Assembly (NCBI GenBank): GCA_021399435.1
Contig: JAJTUP010000103.1
Location: forward strand, 124,001-188,000
Reading direction: 5' to 3'
DNA length: 64,000 bases
From: Diaporthe sp. PMI_573
Lineage: Eukaryota > Ascomycota > Sordariomycetes > Diaporthales > Diaporthaceae
The notes under the pieces are model-generated. The model saw nothing but the letters and a program-made list of their open reading frames with translations. It did no database searches and had not been told where the DNA came from. A program made the position numbers and the translations under genes. How positions within the stretch are numbered: position 1 is the first letter of the stretch; each line of letters begins with the position of its first letter. Shown here piece after piece: positions 24,364 through 35,184 of the stretch.

Positions 24364-24680
24364 TCAAAGCATTCGTGATGCCAAAGTACCTCCGATGAAC
24401 TTTACCCCGATATACTGTATTCCCCAGCCAAGTATTCCGACACTAACGACACAACCAAGGCTACCAATTAGAAGCTTGTAAACATCACCGTAGGTCACTT
24501 CTATCCAGGGCGGGAGGTCTTCTGCCTTCGATTGTAGAGTCCTCAGAAAAACGACAGGCACGATAAACGGAATAGAGATAAGGAGAAAAAGAACAGAGTA
24601 AGTGGTGAACCGTATAGCCCTCCGTTGAATCAAGATCTTCCCAAACATCACCAACATGGAAGTGCCGACTAGGATAGATA
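24364..24680 (-). pseudogene. C-terminal remnant of a multi-pass membrane protein, cut by hAT2
   Basis: About 105 residues read on the minus strand from the hAT2 edge: SILVGTSMLVMFGKILIQRR, then TYSVLFLLISIPFIVPVVFL, a short loop LPPWIEVTYGDVYK, and LLIGSLGCVVSVGILGWGI. This gives three or four membrane segments. The open frame continues up to 24780, but that extra N-terminal sequence is encoded by the hAT2 terminal repeat and subterminal repeats, so the true upstream part is lost. The matching other half was not recognised beyond the right end of hAT2. Family unknown. Confidence 0.5.
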
Positions 24681-27600
24681 CAGAGTGTGTAATCAACCAA
24701 CTACTTCCAATCGTTGGATCCGTTGGATCCTCCAACTGTGGGTCCAACTCAACTGAGATCTCGCTCCCCGTGCTTGGCAACCAGCCAATTCAGAGGTCCA
24801 GTTGATTGGGTTTGGATCCAACCGGATCCAACTCGTTCCATTCAGTGTGAGACCCCGGCGCCGTAACTTTGACCCCACATTCACCTTCCCAGTTATGCCC
24901 GCTGGCCAATGATCGGCCGCTGAGGGGCATCATCCCAAGCCGAACCCGACAAACCTTTTCTCCACGTTAGGATGATGGTTTCGGTTGCAAGATACATCCG
25001 GTACCGTAGATTATACAGTGCCGTGGCTGTACCTGCTAACACGCCTTTGACCATTTGAGAGCTTCGCGATTTGCACACGACGCGTCGGATCGCGTGGCGG
25101 TTTCTCAACGCGTCAATTGTCCCTGCAGACGGCCTGGAAAGGCTGCGCTGTCGTGTCCGATAAAATGGAGGCGAAGGACGTTAGCCTTTGGGCGTCAAAT
25201 GTTGCAGTACGTCTCCGCTGAAGGGATCCATAGTACTCCTTCGCTGAAAGACTCCAGGAGTCTAGCTTCCCAGCCGCCAACACTATGGATGTCGATTCCC
25301 AGGACATTTTCTTGGGCCAAGCAGGCTCTGAAACGTCGTTGACCCTACATTTGTCTCCCTGCCCGTCGAGGCTCTCTACTCAGTCCTCATTCTTGTCAGG
25401 CTCAACGCCGCAGACCCCGCCGAGGAAGATACTTAACCTGGATGAGAATCCTACGCCTGGCGAGATAGCCACGTTCCCGTTTGAGCTCTTTACCGACGAG
25501 CTTTGGGCGGGCACGCCTCCGAGGACCAATGGCGCAAAAGTTGCCTGGTAGTGGGTAAAAGAGTTCCGTATGAGGCTCAAGAGTAACAGCAAGAAGCTTC
25601 GGTGGGTATGCCGTCTGTGCGTGAGGAAGAAGTGCCGGACGGTCTCGCACTTCTCGTACGAATCTAACGGCAGTGCCAATATTATCAAGCACCTGCGAGA
25701 TATCCATGGGGTCAAGGTAAGCAATAAGCCGCTCCTCATTATTTTACTCCGACTTAATTTTGCAGGACCCAGCACGAAAAGACGTGACGCCGCCCAGCCG
25801 CACTAAGACTCTGACAGAACACTTTGGAGTGACTGCGGCCCCAGCCGACCAGCGTATCTTTTCTACCATTCTTGGGAGGCTCAAAACTCGGCGCATTCGA
25901 AGAGCTACTCGTCGACTGGATAACACACGATAATCTCCCTTTCCAACTAATCGAGAGTAAGCGTCTTCGCCGCCTCATTGAGTTTGTCAACCCGATGTAC
26001 AAAGACAAGATACCATCTTCCGCGGTCCTTCGATCTCGACTGCGATCGACCTACAATGGGGCGAAAGGAGCTGTAACGGAACATCTAAAAACCGCTCGTG
26101 GCAAGATTCACATCACATTTGATGGCTGGACGTCTCGCAATCAGCTCTCGTTGCTTGGAGTCAACTGCTTCTTCGTTGACCAACAATGGCGGCACCGGAA
26201 ACTGCTTCTCGCCGTTCCAGCTGTATCCGGACGCCATACTGGCGATAACGTAGCCAACGAAGTGGCTGACGTCTTGGCAGAGTGGGATCTTGGAAGCGAC
26301 CGGCTTGGGTATATGGTCCTTGATAATGCCAGCAATAACGACACGGCAATGGTGGCTCTCGGCAACGAATTCGAGTTTGATCCAGACGAACGCCGTCTCC
26401 GCTGTCTGGGCCACGTCATTAACCTCGCTGTCAGGCAGCTGATATTCGGCAAGGCAGGCAGGACGCAATGGAGCATACAGGCAGCAGCGCACCAGGACTC
26501 CGAATACAATTTCGACCCCCTACCGGCAGATAAGCTTAAGCAATGGCGGAGGAGGGGCCCAGTTGGTCGACTTCACAATCTCAACGCCGCTGTCTTAAAC
26601 TCGCCACAACACTTAGAGTGCCTTTTAAAGTGGCAAGAAGAAGACCTTAAAAGCGGTGTCCTTGAACCCGTCGATCCTGAGACTAGGAAGAAGCGAGTGC
26701 CGCTCAGACCTATCGCTGACAACGAGACCCGCTGGAACTCTCGCCATCGTATGATGGTCCGCGCGCTGCTTCTCCGTAGATATTTCAATCGGATTGTCGA
26801 AAAGGCGGAAAGGACGTGGGAAAGGAGCAAGAGAAAATCAATGAAGCCTTCTATAATTGACGACAAGCTGTCAGAAGAGGACTGGGACGTGGTTGAGGTT
26901 TTTATTCAGGTCTTGCGGCCGTTTGATGAGATCTCCGTTCGTCTACAGGCAACCCGAAGACTAGCGAGGATGATCATGTTAACACCGGCTCCTTTTGGGA
27001 ATATTTTCTCTCCTTTGAGTATCTCTTGACGCATTTAGAGGAGCTCAAGCAGAATCATGACCTCCTTGATGGCTTGGGAGAGGACAGCGCTGATATGGTT
27101 GCTACCCACATCAACCTTGCGTGGATGAAGCTTAACGAGTATTACGATAAGCTCTGGCCTGTTGCATATATCGGTGCTGTAGTCCTTCACCCTTGCTTTG
27201 GGTGGCCGGCGCTTCAATACCACTGGGAAGGACATGCGGATGCGACGCAGTGGGAAGAAGATTACTCGACGAGACTCCAGAAGATGTGGAAGGAGGAGTA
27301 CGCTAATCGCGAGGTTCCTGGCTTAGCGATGCTGCCGACAGCGGGCAGTCGAACGGGGCTCTCTGGATATGACGCGTTCCTGGCACAGTCGCTCGGCAAA
27401 CGCAAAAGGGCGCATCCAGATGGCAGAGCGAAATATCCTTCGCAACGGCGCCCAGCGCTTGATGAGTACGAACGTTATATCCACACTTTTACCCCCGCCG
27501 ACGACAAAATACCAATTCAGCCCTCTTTCTTGGTGGCAGGAGCACGAAATGGAGTATCCGAACCTCTCTCGAATGGCCTCTGACTTGCTGTCTATCCCTA

Positions 27601-27929
27601 CAATGTCAGCAGAAACTGAAAGGTCGTTCAGTAGCGCGGGAAAGATGGTTTCACCTTTACGAACTCGTCTTGATCAACACACAATTGGGATGGCGCAGAG
27701 TATGCGGTCATGGAGTAGGGAGGGTATTGTGCTACCCTCGTGGTAGTGATAAGTGGGATCGACGTTAGGACGTGAAGATCGGAGATATCCGTTGGTCCGA
27801 AACAACCAACTGCAATCCAACTGAGAGCAGCCTCATCCAACTCCAATCCAACTGAAACATACTTGCCCGGATGTCAATCCAACTGCGAGGAGGTACCAGT
27901 TGAGTTGAATTGGTTGATTACGCACTCTG
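24681..27929 (+). mobile_element. hAT2: hAT-superfamily DNA transposon with terminal inverted repeats
   Basis: The left end CAGAGTGTGTAATCAACCAA (24681) and the reverse complement of the right end, CAGAGTGCGTAATCAACCAA (ending 27929), differ at one position. The CAGAG start is typical of hAT. Both ends carry clusters of TCCAACT/GTTGGAT subterminal repeats. Flanking 8-mers (gatagata and agcatggg) do not match, so a target duplication is not visible. Length about 3.25 kb. It interrupts the membrane-protein remnant at its left edge. Confidence 0.85.
25285..27746 (+). pseudogene. hAT2 transposase, inactivated
   Basis: Reading from the ATG at 25285: N-terminal Ser/Pro-rich segment, in-frame TAG at 25549, BED-type zinc finger (WVCRLC and HLRDIHG), then an intron from the gtaagc donor at about 25714 to the ttttgcag acceptor at about 25767. 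A frameshift near 25870 precedes the long core ORF (25872-27029) with HITFDGW, VLDNASNNDTAM, RRRGPVGRLHN and DNETRW. Another frameshift near 26965 leads to FWEYFLSFEYLL and onward, and a third near 27520 to the dimerisation domain DLLSIPTMSAETERSFSSAGK. Domain order is complete but one stop and at least three frameshifts kill it. It represents a hAT family distinct from hAT1 and hAT3. Confidence 0.85.
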
Positions 27930-28179
27930 AGCATGGGCCGCACATGTACACCACTTATGCTTGGGAAAGGGGCACCAGTACAGAAGAGGCATGAGCTGGT
28001 TGCTCCCCCGCAAACCACGGACCCGTACAGGTCTCGACCAGTGCTGCGCCGCAGCCCGCAGCCCATAAATATGGACGAAGCATTCGACCTTGTCTGCAAC
28101 AACCCCTTGACCCCACCATCTTCATCTATCACAGACTTTGCTTAATTCCCTCATAGCCTTCCTAAAACCTCGTGACAAT

Positions 28180-28359
28180 ATGAGACCTCGCGACGTCCCT
28201 CGCGCATGTGTAGAGCTTGTTCGCCAAGCTCTGGGCCTGAACCCGACCAACGAGCAGCTTGCCGAAGATTGCTTCTTGACTGCCTTGGAGGGGTTGGTTG
28301 AGAACGGTGAACTCTCCAGAGAAAATGCAGATTTGCTGAAAGCTCATCGACGCAAGTGA
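28180..28359 (+). CDS. Hypothetical 59-aa protein
   Basis: The ATG at 28180 opens a short frame (MRPRDVPRACVELVRQALG...) that looks like a small helical protein; EQLAEDCFLTALEGLVENGE reads as a regular amphipathic helix pair. An upstream ATG at 28071 (MDEAFDLVCNN) lies in another frame, and a perfect-looking intron tail (ttactaac...accag) at 28384-28405 follows the stop, so a longer spliced gene is possible but I could not make the frames join. No known domain. Confidence 0.3.
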   Translation: MRPRDVPRACVELVRQALGLNPTNEQLAEDCFLTALEGLVENGELSRENADLLKAHRRK

Positions 28360-28434
28360 ACCAAGAGCCCGTGAGACTGCACCTTACTAACACCATATTT
28401 ACCAGAGGCGCCAAAGCGGAAGATTGCTGGCCTG

Positions 28435-28605
28435 ATGGATATGTTATATACCATCCTTGCTATAGCCGTGGTATTGCCTTACTTCTGGGGCTATAGCCTG
28501 TGGGAAACGGTGATTTTGGCTATCAAATCTGGAGCTATAGTTTTTACTATTGCTGTTTATGTACAGCTGTGTGTTTGGGTGTTGATTATGTTGTTTGGGT
28601 GTTGA
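28435..28605 (+). CDS. Hypothetical 56-aa protein with two membrane segments
   Basis: A short frame with two hydrophobic stretches (MLYTILAIAVVLPYFWGY and AIVFTIAVYVQLCVWVLIML). The frame is open back to about 28408, right after the intron-like acceptor at 28405, so it may be the last exon of a gene beginning upstream (28071 or 28180). Phase does not fit the simplest splice, hence the low confidence. Confidence 0.25.
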   Translation: MDMLYTILAIAVVLPYFWGYSLWETVILAIKSGAIVFTIAVYVQLCVWVLIMLFGC

Positions 28606-30072
28606 TTAGGTCAGCTGCAAGATCGGAGACCTTAAGAACCGGTGAGGATCAGGACAGTGAGAAAAGCCGGTCGAGACAAGTGGGTTTTGGTCAATGCTGG
28701 CACACACGTGGGAGTTCACGAAAGGAAATGTCTTCTGAGTTTAGTGTTGGATAGGAGAATATCAGTCGTTCTTCCGTGCCTGCTCATACTCGTCATCACA
28801 CCTCATGATTTTGTGATTTTCCAAGCAGGCCGTAGCTCACGCTTCAAGCGGGTAGAATCTTCTCTAATTAGATATCATAGTAATCCAGGAGGTGGAGTCA
28901 CGAGCCGCCATCTTGATATCTCGCTGTGCCGTCTCACGATCTTGGGCAATGGAGCATAGTCCGCGGCACCTGGGGTCTTCCTGCTAGAAGACCGTTAGCG
29001 GGGTCGGCATTGCGCTCGACCGTCTCCTTGAGAAGGTTCAGATCAGCGCAGTTACTTTTTCACCAAAGCGTGGCGATGGTCCAAATGTTTCTTGGCCAGG
29101 CCGCGCCGCAGCCAGCCGGAGTCTCAGCTCGCTCCTATTGGCGTTTGAATCGCCGTCTACACCGCGCAGCGACCGGGACAGGTTGCGGATTGTGGTGTGG
29201 GCCGGGAAGCTGAGGAGACGGAATGGTGCGTTTCCATCTGCCCGGCATAAAACAGTACGAGGTCTTGAAAGTTGTTCGAATTTTAGACCCAACGGGGTTA
29301 GCGTGCGCCTAGGGTGTAATGGTAAAGCTGTACAAAGTCATGAAAGCTGTACTGGGCTGAATTCGCGCATTGGGGCCTCCTATGTACGGAAGCCGAGATT
29401 CTCGACTCGCCTATGAAAACAAGTGAGGTTTGGTGGAAGTCCGTCGACAAAGGACGCAGGCCCCCTACGTAAATTATCTTACTGTGTGACAACACTTGTT
29501 GAGACATACCCGGCGTCGTGGCAGGCGGCAAAATAGATATGTTTGCACTGGGCATTCTCTGCGTAGAGACCGTTCTTCAGACACCAATATTATTGTTTCC
29601 TACTACAACCTATTAGTATACACATGTAATGGATGAGAATGGTGGGATTTACACGCTGAATTTTCAGTATACTGTTACAAGAACTCGTAGTGATTTCTGC
29701 GTGGATCTATACACAATGATGATTGCCCGACTCGCCGTGGCAGATTAGTCTTGTGTTATTTGTGTCGACGGTGTATGGCGCCGCTGGAAGCGGTTCTCGC
29801 TAGCCTCGTCTGTGCGGCTGTCACAAGGCTGTCTCTGTTCCCTGGGCCACGTGATACAGACAATCGTATTTTTACACCACTGTAATCGGTATTGTGCTTT
29901 TATCTAACCCTGGGTCTTTAAGCGTATATCATTGTATGAAGGGACCCCATACAGCTTCGTATGTATACGGTTTAAGAACAACAAAACCGCCAATACAGAA
30001 TGATGTCTTGGAAATCTAATTTCAACACAAACGCTTTCCACCCGGAGCTGAGAAGCGGTAGAGCAGACAAGG
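28606..30072. other. Intergenic, no supported gene
   Basis: A plus-strand frame from about 28990 to 29416 (ALDRLLEKVQISAVTFSPK, RDRLRIVVWAGKLRR) has coding-like composition but no start or domain. The rest is AT-rich and featureless. Confidence 0.35.
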
Positions 30073-30351
30073 TCAGAACTTTGGCATGGAACCCCGCAGA
30101 GGTGAAAGAACACGAGGCCGAGTTGTCAAAGGATGTGGCTCTGGGTTTGATCCTGCAGCTTGAGGCTGCTCCGTCCTAGAGTGTGAGGTCTCTAGATGGT
30201 CGGGAGATGGCAAGCTTTGGGACACATCAGCGACTGAGGAGCTGGCACTTTCAGGTGGTACAGGTGTCTGAGCAGGTCGCCCATCACTGGCATTGCTGCT
30301 TCTGTGCCGTAAGAAGCTCTTCAGGCGGTTGATGGGATTCGAAGATCCCAT
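30073..30351 (-). CDS. Hypothetical Ser/Pro-rich N-terminal fragment
   Basis: 92-aa ORF beginning MGSSNPINRLKSFLRHRSSN, followed by a long Ser/Pro/Thr-rich disordered stretch. A short basic start followed by a disordered linker is seen at the front of many fungal NLR-type proteins, but no NACHT or other domain follows before the stop, so this would be only a detached N-terminus. A composition-based guess; it could equally be chance. Confidence 0.25.
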   Translation of the reverse strand: MGSSNPINRLKSFLRHRSSNASDGRPAQTPVPPESASSSVADVSQSLPSPDHLETSHSRTEQPQAAGSNPEPHPLTTRPRVLSPLRGSMPKF

Positions 30352-30551
30352 AACGTCGACAAACTTGTTAGGGCTGATAGTAGTTGATGGATTCTGAAGG
30401 CAGGTTGTGTGTGTGGTTGTTTAGCTGGACTGGGGATGCCTTCTTGTTGAGGGGGTGGCGAGGGCATGGCCATGCAGGCTGACTGCATAGCAGCGCCTGC
30501 TGGGCCAATCACACGCGTCACAAACTGGCCATGGATGCGTAACAACATAAC

Positions 30552-31355
30552 TTAATTTGAGGGTTTTCTCGAGAGCCTGCTGCCTTTCTGTAGTAGGTAT
30601 CCCGAGCCGAGGTCTATCGTCTTTATAGACAACGCATCGCTCCATTTCGTCTCCCCAAGGGTAAAGGATTTACTCACACAGGCTGAACATTTCCAACTTT
30701 CTATACATGAACATACTTCCCAAGGTCGTATTTGCAGATCCGACTCAACTAATATATGAATACATAATCCAGTTTCCTTGATTGACCCTGGATCGGGGTT
30801 ATACTTGACCGAGAAAGTCCAGTCGTCGTTAAAGATTTCAAGGCATCTGGCAAGGGCGTTGAAGGAGTAAGTTGGCTGCTGCTTAGCCGGAATTTTGTCA
30901 ATACTCCCTCCCTCCGAGACGGCGTCGTCATCTTCGAGGTCTCGGGACAACCACGCAGCATTCACAGTGCCGTCGCTGAACGTGATCTTCACGGGCCCAA
31001 CTTCCTTGGGCTGCTCCCTCTGCGCCCATGGGCGTTTGGCGAGCTTGCGCCGCGCACGAGGCGGCAATGTCCGCAGAACGTCTTTGTTTTCTGCATCAGG
31101 GTCCCTGCACCAGTCCTGATCAGAGCTAACGTCTTCGTGAAACGTCAAATGGGGCGTTCTTTCCACAGTTTTCGTGGTAAAGTTGTAAGCCCAATAGTTG
31201 GCCCAGCTAGGTGGGTGGTAGTGGGTGTCTGCATATCCCAGGAATATCCCAGGCTGGGCCCGGGCCGCGGTCTTCGCTGATCGTACTCGCTTTTCTTTGG
31301 GGATGTGAATAGCCACCCTTGTGCCTGGAATCCAAGATGTATTCTGTCTCAGCAT
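30552..31355 (-). pseudogene. Ty1/copia-type retrotransposon polyprotein fragment
   Basis: The N-terminal third of this 267-aa ORF matches the integrase-adjacent SH3-like region of copia polyproteins: PGTRVAIHIPKEKR, RAQPGIFLGYADTHY, YWAYNFTTKTVERT and HLTFHED. After that comes a basic/acidic linker (RRKLAKRPWAQ). The remainder (from about 30900 down) has no recognised domain and lacks reverse transcriptase. There is no upstream integrase core, so it is an internal fragment without LTRs. Confidence 0.6.
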
Positions 31356-31379
31356 CTGTAGCTAAAGGTGGAGGGAAAG

Positions 31380-31922
31380 ATGTGGGATCTAAATGGTGGA
31401 CATCAGCAGTTACAGACACGGTGATACCGGGCGATAATATGTTCGGTTTGTCTTCATACGCCTTCTACGAGTTTTTCCAGTCCTTCCAAGACGCGGAGCC
31501 GCTTATTCGGATCCACCCGGATGCCTTGTCTACCTTGGAATTACTGGTCAAGATCGAAGAACGTGAACAGAAGGGACTTGGGGGTGAAGAAGTAATGCGA
31601 TTCATACATGTTCAAAGATCACAGCTATTTGGCGAAAGTAGCGCGCCGACACTTGAAGGCCAGTATCGCCTTTCATTGTTCTTCCAAAACTGAAGACGCG
31701 ATGAGCGATTTGGAAACTGTTTGGAAGGAGAGGAATGTGGTTCTAAGTCCAACCAATTCCCAGACATTATCAGCGGAGCGAGAGCTCATGATCACAGCCA
31801 CATCCCAGGGAGCAACACTGCTGCCCTCAGATCTCAGCTCGGTGGACATAGTGGCTTCAGCCGTCAACATCGCAACGTTGCATGAATGGCAGCTGGGAAA
31901 GTACCACCGTATGTGGAAATAG
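31380..31922 (+). pseudogene. Unrecognised gene fragment with frameshift
   Basis: Two overlapping frames look like one coding sequence: NMFGLSSYAFYEFFQSFQ and HPDALSTLELLVKIEEREQK in the first, then YLAKVARRHLKASIAFHC and SDLETVWKERNVVLSP in the second. The change of frame is near 31600-31620. The reading runs into a repeated exon-intron-exon block at 31912 (GTATGT donor, ttcag acceptor). No domain is recognised. Function unknown. Confidence 0.35.
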
Positions 31923-32076
31923 TTGCATGCAGCGGTATGTTAATCGGTGTAATTACGTTACCTATTTGTATGGCGAACCCATATTGTTTTTTAATTCAGG
32001 CACAGGAGCCAGCATGGTTAGCCAGAAAAAGTTGTGTGGCATCCGTTTTTGGTTGTGCGAATATCCGCTTTCATAC
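31912..32076 (+). repeat. Direct repeat copy A (exon-intron-exon block)
   Basis: About 160 bp, nearly identical in its core to copy B at 34795. The shared core contains a fungal-type intron (GTATGTTAATC... to ...TTTTTTAATTCAG) flanked by short exon ends, so a piece of a spliced gene was duplicated. Confidence 0.65.
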
Positions 32077-32731
32077 CATAAGTGAGTATCTGCATCGCCC
32101 AAACGTATTACATGCGTGACCAACTATGCTGTAGGCAAAAAGCTCAAAGAACATATAGCAAATCGGCAGAAGTAGGACAGGGTTCACGCAGGAACAAATC
32201 CAAATTCCAACGATACATTAATTCATTATTCATGCAATAGTTACACACGAGGTTAAGAATGCAAGGACTGGAATATCACCTGTCCATCGCGAGACTATCA
32301 CCAGATACCTGTGTCAGGCAGTAACTGTTCAGGCGGAGTTGGCTCTGGTGGCGAGCTTTCTGGAGTCGCCATTATCGTTGTTTCAAGTTTGTCGATTTGT
32401 GGTTAGAAAGAGTTGAGTCGCTTATACTGAATTCTGCTTCCTCGCTCTGACGAATCTAAGGCAGTCCGCGCCCTAATAATGTGATGCGTTCTCGCTGATA
32501 GGCCTTGGAAAGTATATGAAAATATGAAGATACTGTAATAGTGTAAATACTGTTGTTTTTATGTTTCTATATAGTTTTTTCTAATCGTATATTTCGTCCT
32601 AAATACGGTGGGATATAACTAGTATTTAAAAGATTCTAGAAATAAACATGTCGGAAGAAGAATAGGTATTTTTTCTTTGTATTTTTAAACATATAATTAT
32701 TTATATCATCGAATGATAGATACAGTACATA
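32077..32731. other. AT-rich intergenic sequence
   Basis: No ORF of note; strongly AT-rich from 32500 up to the pogo left end. Confidence 0.5.
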
Positions 32732-34588
32732 AGTTGCCGTGCCCACATTCCGCCCACCCCCTGATTCCGCCCACTCCACACCCGCGACCGCGTCAGGCCC
32801 ACATCGTCACAAAGAACGCGTTTTCTCAACGAGTGTTTTTTTTCTTCTCTTCAAACTTTACAAGCATGTTCCCTACACTATAATGAAGCCGTATACCGAA
32901 GATGACATACTGGCGGCACTTGAAGCCATCGCGGCAGGCGCCGGCACACAGGAGGCTTCCTTACATTGTGGTGTTCCAAGGAGCACACTTTATACTCGCC
33001 GTCAGGGCGCCCAAAGCCATTCTAACGCTGCAAATTGGCAGATAAGGTTATCGTCGACCCAGGAAACCAATTTGACTTCGTTTGCACTTAACCAGGCGAC
33101 CCTGGGGCTGCCGTTGACCCATTTCGAAATGAGGACCTTCGCGGCGCAGATCGCCGCTCCTCAGAAGCAACCACCACCGCTCGGCAAGAAGTGGCTGAGA
33201 GGTTTTCTCGTGAGAAACCCCGAGATTCATAGTGTCAGAAGCCGTCAGATGCACTTTAGCCGGGTAGATAGGGCAAAAACGGAGATAATTAAGCCATAGT
33301 TCAACCTTCTTCACCTACCAGTCATCCTTAAGATTAAGCCAGAAAACCGCCATAATGCCGACAAAGGGGGTATCGCCGAGGGCGCCGGATCTAATGGAAT
33401 CGTCCTTGGGCCCGAAGGAAGGAAGCTCGTCACTCAAAAAAGCAATGGAGGGAAGGTGTAGACCTCCTTCCTTAAGTGTATCTCCGCCACGGGTAAAGCG
33501 TGCCCTCCGCTCGTTATTTTTAAAGGGAAGAGTATACAGCAGCAATGGTTTAAAACCCTCGAAGGTCACAAGAATTGGGAGTTTACGGCGACGGAAAACG
33601 GCTGGACAAACAACGACGTCGCCCTCGAGTGGCTAAGAAAGGTCTTCATTCCTCATACGAAGCCCATGGCACCCAACGAGTGGCGTTTACTTGTCGTCAA
33701 TGGGCACAAAAGCCACTGTACCTTCGAGTTTATGTGGGAATGCTTCTCGAATAAGGTATATATTGTTTACTTACCACCACATACGTCGCACATGCTTCAA
33801 CCGCTAGACTTAGGCATATTTGCTTCGCTAAAGGTAGCATACAAAGCCGAAGCCGACCTTCTGAACTTCTACACTGAGAACACTATTAGTGGCAAGCAGT
33901 TGTTTCTTTTTTGCTATCGGAAGGGACGATCTAAAGCACTGAAAGAGAGTAATGTGCTTAGTGGGTGGCGTGCAACTGGATTGTGGCCAGTCAATATAGC
34001 CAAGCCACTTCTCAGCATCCAATTGCTTGAAAACACCAAGAAAGCGGCCATAAGAGCAAAATCTGACGACGCTACGAGAAAGAGGAGACTCGAATTAGTC
34101 TCCCCAGTACCCATTAGCATTAAAAAAGTAGTATTATCGACGCCGAGGGCATCCCGAGAGGTTCGGTGTTTGCACAGCTTTTTTGACGACGGCACTCACT
34201 CGGCTACCACGCAACGGCTATTATTCAGGAAGGTTGAAAAAGGATATGACGAGAAAGTCTGGCAATTAAAGATGGCGCTACGAGAAAACGAGATACTCAA
34301 AGCAAAGTTGGAAGCCGTGGCACCAGTCAAAAGGAAGAAGGTCTCAACGAGTCCCAACTCGAGGTTCGTGAGAATTGAGGCTATCAGGAAGGCGCAAATT
34401 GCGGCCGGGGCAATTGAGGCTGAGTCAGCAGACGAAGAAGGGTCTGAAAATACCGAAACACCAGAAGATTGCATCGTGGTGGGTTCTGGCGACGATGCAG
34501 ACGACGAGGAAGCCGAAGGGTAGTCGTGGTGGGTGGGCGATTTGGGTGGGCGGAATCAGGAGGTGGGCGGAATGTGGGCACGGCAACT
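32732..34588 (+). mobile_element. Complete pogo-like (Tc1/mariner superfamily) element
   Basis: The left end AGTTGCCGTGCCCACATTCC at 32732 is the exact inverted match of the right end finishing GGGCACGGCAACT at 34588. A second inner inverted motif (CCCCTGATTCCGCCCAC) extends the repeat. TA dinucleotides flank both ends (32730-32731 and 34589-34590), the target duplication expected for this superfamily. Length 1857 bp. One transposase frame occupies the interior. Confidence 0.92.
32883..34523 (+). pseudogene. Pogo-like transposase, two nonsense codons and a lost catalytic residue
   Basis: One frame from the ATG at 32883 (MKPYTEDDILAALEAIAAG) with an N-terminal psq-like helix-turn-helix (PRSTLYTRR), a CENP-B-type DNA-binding region (GKKWLRGFLVRNPEI), then the DDE_1 core: SNGIVLG, FLKCISATGKALPPLVIF, FTATENGW, a catalytic block LLVVNGHKSH, and PPHTSHMLQPLDLGIF. 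In-frame TAG codons at 33297-33299 and about 33460-33462 both stand where relatives have Trp. The middle catalytic aspartate of the family motif LDGHxSH is Asn here (VNGHKSH), and NMDETG is degraded to NADKGG. The coiled C-terminus is intact. Inactive. Confidence 0.88.
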
Positions 34589-34794
34589 TACCAAGAATGC
34601 TTGCTTAATTAATATTGCCCTTTGTTCAAAAGTCAATAAAATTTATAAAAAGGAGTGAGGACACCACGATTGCCTGGAATTTAAGGGTGAACTTCACTCA
34701 GACGTGCCGGCGAAGATGCCTGGTGGGATGAAGGAATAGAGGACGTTGCTATAGTCTGTATTATAAGAACATGATTTGACAAGGAGAGAACCAG

Positions 34795-34960
34795 AACCGG
34801 GAATAGTAGCATGTAGCGGCATGTTAATCGGTGTAATTACGTTACCTATTTGTATGGCGAACCCATATTGTTTTTTAATTCAGGCACAGGGGCCAGCACG
34901 ATTAGTCAGAAAAAGGTACGCGGCATTTGATTTTAGTTGTGCGAATATCCGCTTTCTGTT
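34795..34960 (+). repeat. Direct repeat copy B
   Basis: Second copy of the block at 31912, starting about 207 bp past the pogo element. In B the intron donor position reads GCATGT instead of GTATGT. Later bases diverge progressively. Confidence 0.65.
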
Positions 34961-35184
34961 ATATAATGTACCTATCATGATAATCGGTCTCTGATCAGAG
35001 CCTAGATCCTCTTATTTCCTCTATTTTCGCCTTATTTCGGTCGACAGCTAACAACAAGCAACGGTTAGAGTAATACATTAAAGGACTTTAGAGTGGAATT
35101 AAGTTTTTCAATAAACGGCTAGTGCATATAAAAGGTGTTTGCTACAGATACTTGTCGTCTAATAAGATTCTCGACCTTGTAGGT
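34961..35184. other. AT-rich spacer
   Basis: Nothing recognised. Confidence 0.4.
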
